A DNA stretch of 64,000 nucleotides from Ceratothoa steindachneri. Lineage: Eukaryota; Arthropoda; Malacostraca; Isopoda; Cymothoidae. The translations under genes and the position numbers were made by a program. The stretch spans positions 154,470,672-154,534,671 of the forward strand of contig OZ018324.1 of NCBI GenBank assembly GCA_963969495.1, written 5' to 3'. This document shows positions 60,290-64,000 of this stretch, one piece after another. The notes under the pieces are model-generated. The model saw nothing but the letters and a program-made list of their open reading frames with translations. It had not been told where the DNA came from and made no database searches. Every line of letters begins with the position of its first letter. Position 1 is the first letter of the stretch.

Positions 60290-61545
60290 AATGATAGTAT
60301 CGATTTGGATCCTACCTTAAAGCAGTTGCATAAAGTAATTAAAGAGACAGACAAAAGTGCTAAGCACTTTGCTTCTACAACAGCTAAGGTTAGATCACAA
60401 CCTCAACCCTGCCCTTCATCAGCAAGCCATGGGGATACAGTCAGTTCAAAACAAGACCCCTCATTCGGTCTGGAGTATGTATCCTGGTTATATTTAAGCT
60501 CAACCACTATTAAATTGACAATGTTAAGCCCTGTTACCATACAGAAAACAATCAAAAATATTTGCGGTGGCCAAGTCCATAGCATCAAATATTGTTGGAC
60601 TGGTTCTCTCCTGATTCACACAGTCACCTAACCAAACTAAAGCACTCATAGATATCAAGAGTATCATTAATGGCCAATATAAAGTTGAATGCACAATTGC
60701 CTATAACCTAAATATAGTCCAAGGTATTATACATATATGCACCAGACTTAACTCACTTCAGTGAAGAACTATTATTCAAAGAATTAAAAATTCAGAACAA
60801 ATCTATAATTAAACTTAAACAACTAAATAAAGGCCCATCTCGTACCCCAACACCATTACTTACTTTGACATTTGCCTGAGACAGTCTACCTAAGAAGCTA
60901 TATTATGGGTACTTTGTCTTTTCCATTGAAAATTATTACCCAAACCCATTACTCTGCTATAATTGTTGGAATTTTGGACATATTAATAAGAGTTGCACCA
61001 ATAAAACTAGATGTTTGCATTGTGCAGAACAACATGAAATAGGACATTGCCCAGTTTCAGCAGATAGTACATCATGTATTCACTGTCATTCCTCTAATCA
61101 TTTGGGTAATTCAAAAGATTGTCCTGTTTGGAAAAGAGAAAAAGAAATTATACATATTAAAATAGATAAAAAAATAACATTCAATGAAGCCAGACAATTA
61201 TATGCCAGAGAAAACCCTATGCCTCTTCAAGGTATTAATGTAGCCACAATAAAAGAGCCAGTTAATAAAGTATCTAAAGAAATACAGTGCAATCTAGTTG
61301 AACTAGAAAAAAAATGTACCTAAATCTTCGCCTCCAAAATCCCAAACAATTACCAACTCTGAAAATAAAAATATACTGACAAATGAGACACTTTGGGCTA
61401 TTCTTAAAGAATATCAAACAATCATGGAGATAAACACTGCACCTCAACAAGCAGTTAATAAAATGTCTTTATATTTTAATAAAATAGGGTTTGTAAAGAA
61501 GCTAGCAGATAGTAGGGATGGGCATAGGATCCTCTTTGGGGATTA
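60290..61545 (+). pseudogene. I-like LINE copy 2: ORF1
   Basis: Colinear with the ORF1 at 53668: YVSWLYLSSTTIKLTML, then CYNCWNFGHINKSC, CLHCAEQHEIGHCP and CIHCHSSNHLGNSKDCP, three intact zinc knuckles. The C-terminal tail (LWAILKEYQTIME, SRDGHRILFGD) ends at 61543-61545. Frameshifts occur near 60630, 60740 and 61320. The knuckle region is better preserved than in copy 1 and shows what the 121-bp insertion destroyed there. Confidence 0.85.
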
Positions 61546-61569
61546 ATATTATAAATAATAAAATTAACC

Positions 61570-61735
61570 ATGGATTTCAAGGTTTGTCAATGGTATATAT
61601 GTAGTTTCCCAAATAAATTACCATTTCTCCAGTTAATCCTAAATGAATACACTCCATCAATCATATATTTACAAGAGACCAGACTTAATAGTGAATATAA
61701 TACATATTTACAGATACTTACAGATACTTAGAGAA
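61570..61735 (+). pseudogene. I-like LINE copy 2: start of ORF2, interrupted
   Basis: MDFKVCQWYICSF and YLQETRLNSEYN are the first endonuclease motifs. The frame stops at the 3' end of the minus-strand CR1/L2-like element, whose insertion cut this copy. Confidence 0.8.
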
Positions 61736-64000
61736 GACTTCATGGAAGAGGCTTACGCCTGTGACTCCAGATCTATATTATCAACTTGTGGCAGCGTGTG
61801 GTGGATTATCTTTGCCTTGTAATTGTATTTCAATTCTTGATTAAACCAAAATTTATCAAGTCTGACCTCAAACTGGTTGACTGATGCTGCTGCAATCACC
61901 CACTCAGGCAACTGATTCGAGTTATTTATCACCCTACATGGGAAAGCATACTTCCTTATATCCAGCCATGGCCTTGTCTTAAAAAGCTTCAGTGAATTTC
62001 CCCTGCTGATGTTTTCTTCTCGAAGTTTCAATATGCCTCGACTACATTCTCCATCATATTTTCCAGTGAATATCTTGTAGGTCTCTATTAAGTCTCCCCA
62101 TGCTCTTCTGTATGCCAGTGTTGGTAGGTTTTGTCTCTCTTCATATTTAAGTCCTTTAAGTTCTGGCACCATCCTTGTAGCCCTTCATTGCACATTCTCC
62201 ACCATCTCAATGTCTTTAACCAGGTGAGGACTCCGTACCTGATTAGCATACTCTATATGTGGTCTTACCAACGCTACAAACAAAGCTTTAAATATCACTG
62301 CATCCAATGTAACAAAGGTCCTTCTGATTATTTCCACTAATTTGTTGGCTTTATTTACTTTCTCTGCCAAGTGATCTACACAACTCAATTTATCATGGAT
62401 TATTACTCCCACATCCTTCTCAGAAGTAATCTTTTTCAGCTGCTTCTCCATTTGGTAGCCTTGATCTTCAATAGTCGTTCTTCCTATTCTCATATAACTA
62501 CACTTATCCGGATGAAAACTCAACAACCATTTTTCACTCCATGAGTATACCTCCGCACATCCTAGCTCCGCACATCCTGCTGCAGCTTTTGACAATCCTC
62601 TTGATCTTTTATGCATCTAAATATCTTTGTGTCGTCTGCATACAGGTATACTTCACTATCATTTACTATACTATCGGAGAGGTCATTGATAAACAAAACA
62701 AACAACAATGGTCCAAGAACAGTGCCCTGCGGCACTCCACTTGTCACTGGCTTCCATCTTGACATTGCCCCCTTCACCACCACTCTTTGTTGTCTTTGTG
62801 TTAGGAATGCTGCAATCCACTCTTGGTACTCCTTTCCAATTCCATAACTACTAATTTTACTGAATAGTCTTATATGTGCAACTCTATCGAAAGCCTTCAT
62901 AAAATCACAATATATTACGTCCACTGCATGTCCATCATCAATAATTTCAGTCCATCTGTCCAGAACCTTTATGAGCTGTAGCACCGTTGATCATCCTGAG
63001 ATAAAGCCATATTGCTTGTCACTAAATAAACTATTGGTTCTCATGTGTGCCATTATATCCTCCCTTATCATTGTCTCAAATATCTTACAGATTATACTTG
63101 TTAAACTGACTGGCCTATAATTCTCTGGATCACACTTGGAACCCTTTTTAAATATAGGAGTAATATGAGCAATTAGCCAATCTTGAGGGAGTTCCCTATG
63201 TTTAAAGGAGTACTGATAAAGTATTTCTAAAGGCACTAATAATTGTTCCATAGCTTCTTTTATAATCCTAGAGTGGATTCCGTCAGGTCCTGGGGATTTA
63301 TGCCTCTTTAGATTTTTAATGATCTTAATTTTTCCCTTATTAATTTCCAGGTGATTCAGTGTTGGTACATTTTTCATCACACAGTATGGTACCTCATCTT
63401 CTGGCTCCATGACAAACGCCTTCGAAAATTGCTTTGCTAAAACTTCAGCATTTTCCAGATCACTTTCAGTATTTCCATCTTCAGAAGTGCCTGTGTATAA
63501 GTCAGGAATCCGTGGTTTTCTTTTTGTCTTAGTATGCACATATTTCCAAAATATTTTAGGATTATCCTTCACATTTTTTGCAATCTCCCTCTCTTTTGGC
63601 TTCACAGCACTTCAGGTTTTTTTTCTAATTTGATTATTCAGTTTTCTGTACTCCTTCTCAGTCTCTAAATACTCGTTCTTAGTAGATACATTCAGATTAC
63701 TCTTCAAGGATTTCATTCTCATCCACAACCTATGTTTCTTCTTTATCTTAGACCATAATTTCTTATTCATTGGTAGATTGCTATTCGTCCTTTTCCTGGA
63801 TTGATTTAAATTCCCCATCTTTCTTGTGGGTACACTCTTATCTATTGCAACATACAATTTTGACTTGAATTTACTTCACATTTCCTCAATATTGGTAGCC
63901 TCGGATAGGTATTTCACCCAGTCAATATTAATATTAAGTTCCCTTCTCAACAACTCATAATCTGCTTTTTCATACAAATACATAGTTTTGCTATCATGAG
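61736..64000 (-). pseudogene. CR1/L2-like LINE: ORF2 RT, running off the window
   Basis: The minus strand reads a pre-RT region (KKLWSKIKKKHRLWMRMK; KNVKDNPKIFWKYVHTKT), the fingers (KKGSKCDPENYRPVSLTSI), motif [14 protein letters not shown], motif [15 protein letters not shown] and motif [11 protein letters not shown], all intact. Thumb and tail follow (SFHPDKCSYMRIGR, then FKTRPWLDIRKYAF, NQFEVRLDKFWF). It ends near 61750, with a short tandem tail (AAGTATCTGT repeated). Only a few stops or frameshifts (near 62990, 63610, 62180) separate long open parts, so it is one of the younger LINEs here. Its endonuclease would lie beyond 64000. Confidence 0.92.

Overview
This is eukaryotic, animal-type DNA that I read as a graveyard of transposable elements; I could not support any ordinary host gene. 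It holds long (TA)n microsatellites and many decayed retrotransposons and DNA transposons, often nested and mostly broken by frameshifts. The mix (Jockey/I/CR1-type LINEs with zinc-knuckle or PHD ORF1s, a Penelope-like element, Ty3/gypsy elements, ZBED5- and ZMYM1-like hATs, Tc1, a Merlin-like fragment) suits an arthropod, perhaps a crustacean, but the sequence alone does not fix the species.

Layout. 1-18.9 kb: four head-to-tail relics of one family of RNase H-less LINEs (here 'family A'), sharing an ORF1 C-terminal domain, an ORF2 endonuclease/RT and small hairpins in the 3' UTR. Between them lie a Penelope-like GIY-YIG relic with a hammerhead-like motif (6.3-7.5 kb) and an intact gag ORF (10.6-11.3 kb, minus). 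18.8 kb: tRNA-like sequence. 20.3-21.0 kb: nonautonomous hAT with a perfect 8-bp target-site duplication (TSD). 22.5 kb: 61-bp palindrome. 23.1-24.0 kb: Tc1 relic. 24.6-25.0 kb: three tandem repeats. 25.9-28.4 kb: ZBED5-like hAT split by a solo LTR. 28.4-30.6 kb: ZMYM1-like hAT split by another solo LTR.

33.1-36.6 kb: compact Ty3/gypsy element (minus) with TSD CCTCT, a 478-bp hAT MITE in gag, and a primer-binding region perfectly complementary to part of its own LTR. 36.8-45.0 kb: Ty3/gypsy element (minus) whose integrase lies upstream of reverse transcriptase and whose gag is SCAN-like, the hallmarks of Gmr1-type elements; an 884-bp solo LTR with a 4-bp TSD sits inside its RT. 46.0-49.0 kb: a second copy of the 28.7-kb LTR, in opposite orientation, disrupted by a CR1/L2-like LINE and microsatellites.

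49.8-53.5 kb: Merlin-like fragment, CR1-type PHD ORF1 and nested foldback elements. 53.6-60.1 kb: I-like LINE (ORF1, endonuclease, RT, RNase H), hit by a CR1-like 3' fragment and by a miniature LTR element (TRIM) whose LTRs each carry a tRNA-like sequence. 60.3-61.7 kb: second copy of that I-like family, cut by a minus-strand CR1/L2-like LINE that runs off the end of the window.

Best candidates for something new: the Gmr1-type element outside deuterostomes, the possible self-priming gypsy element, the TRIM with tRNA-like LTRs, and the conserved ORF1/3'-hairpin module of family A.
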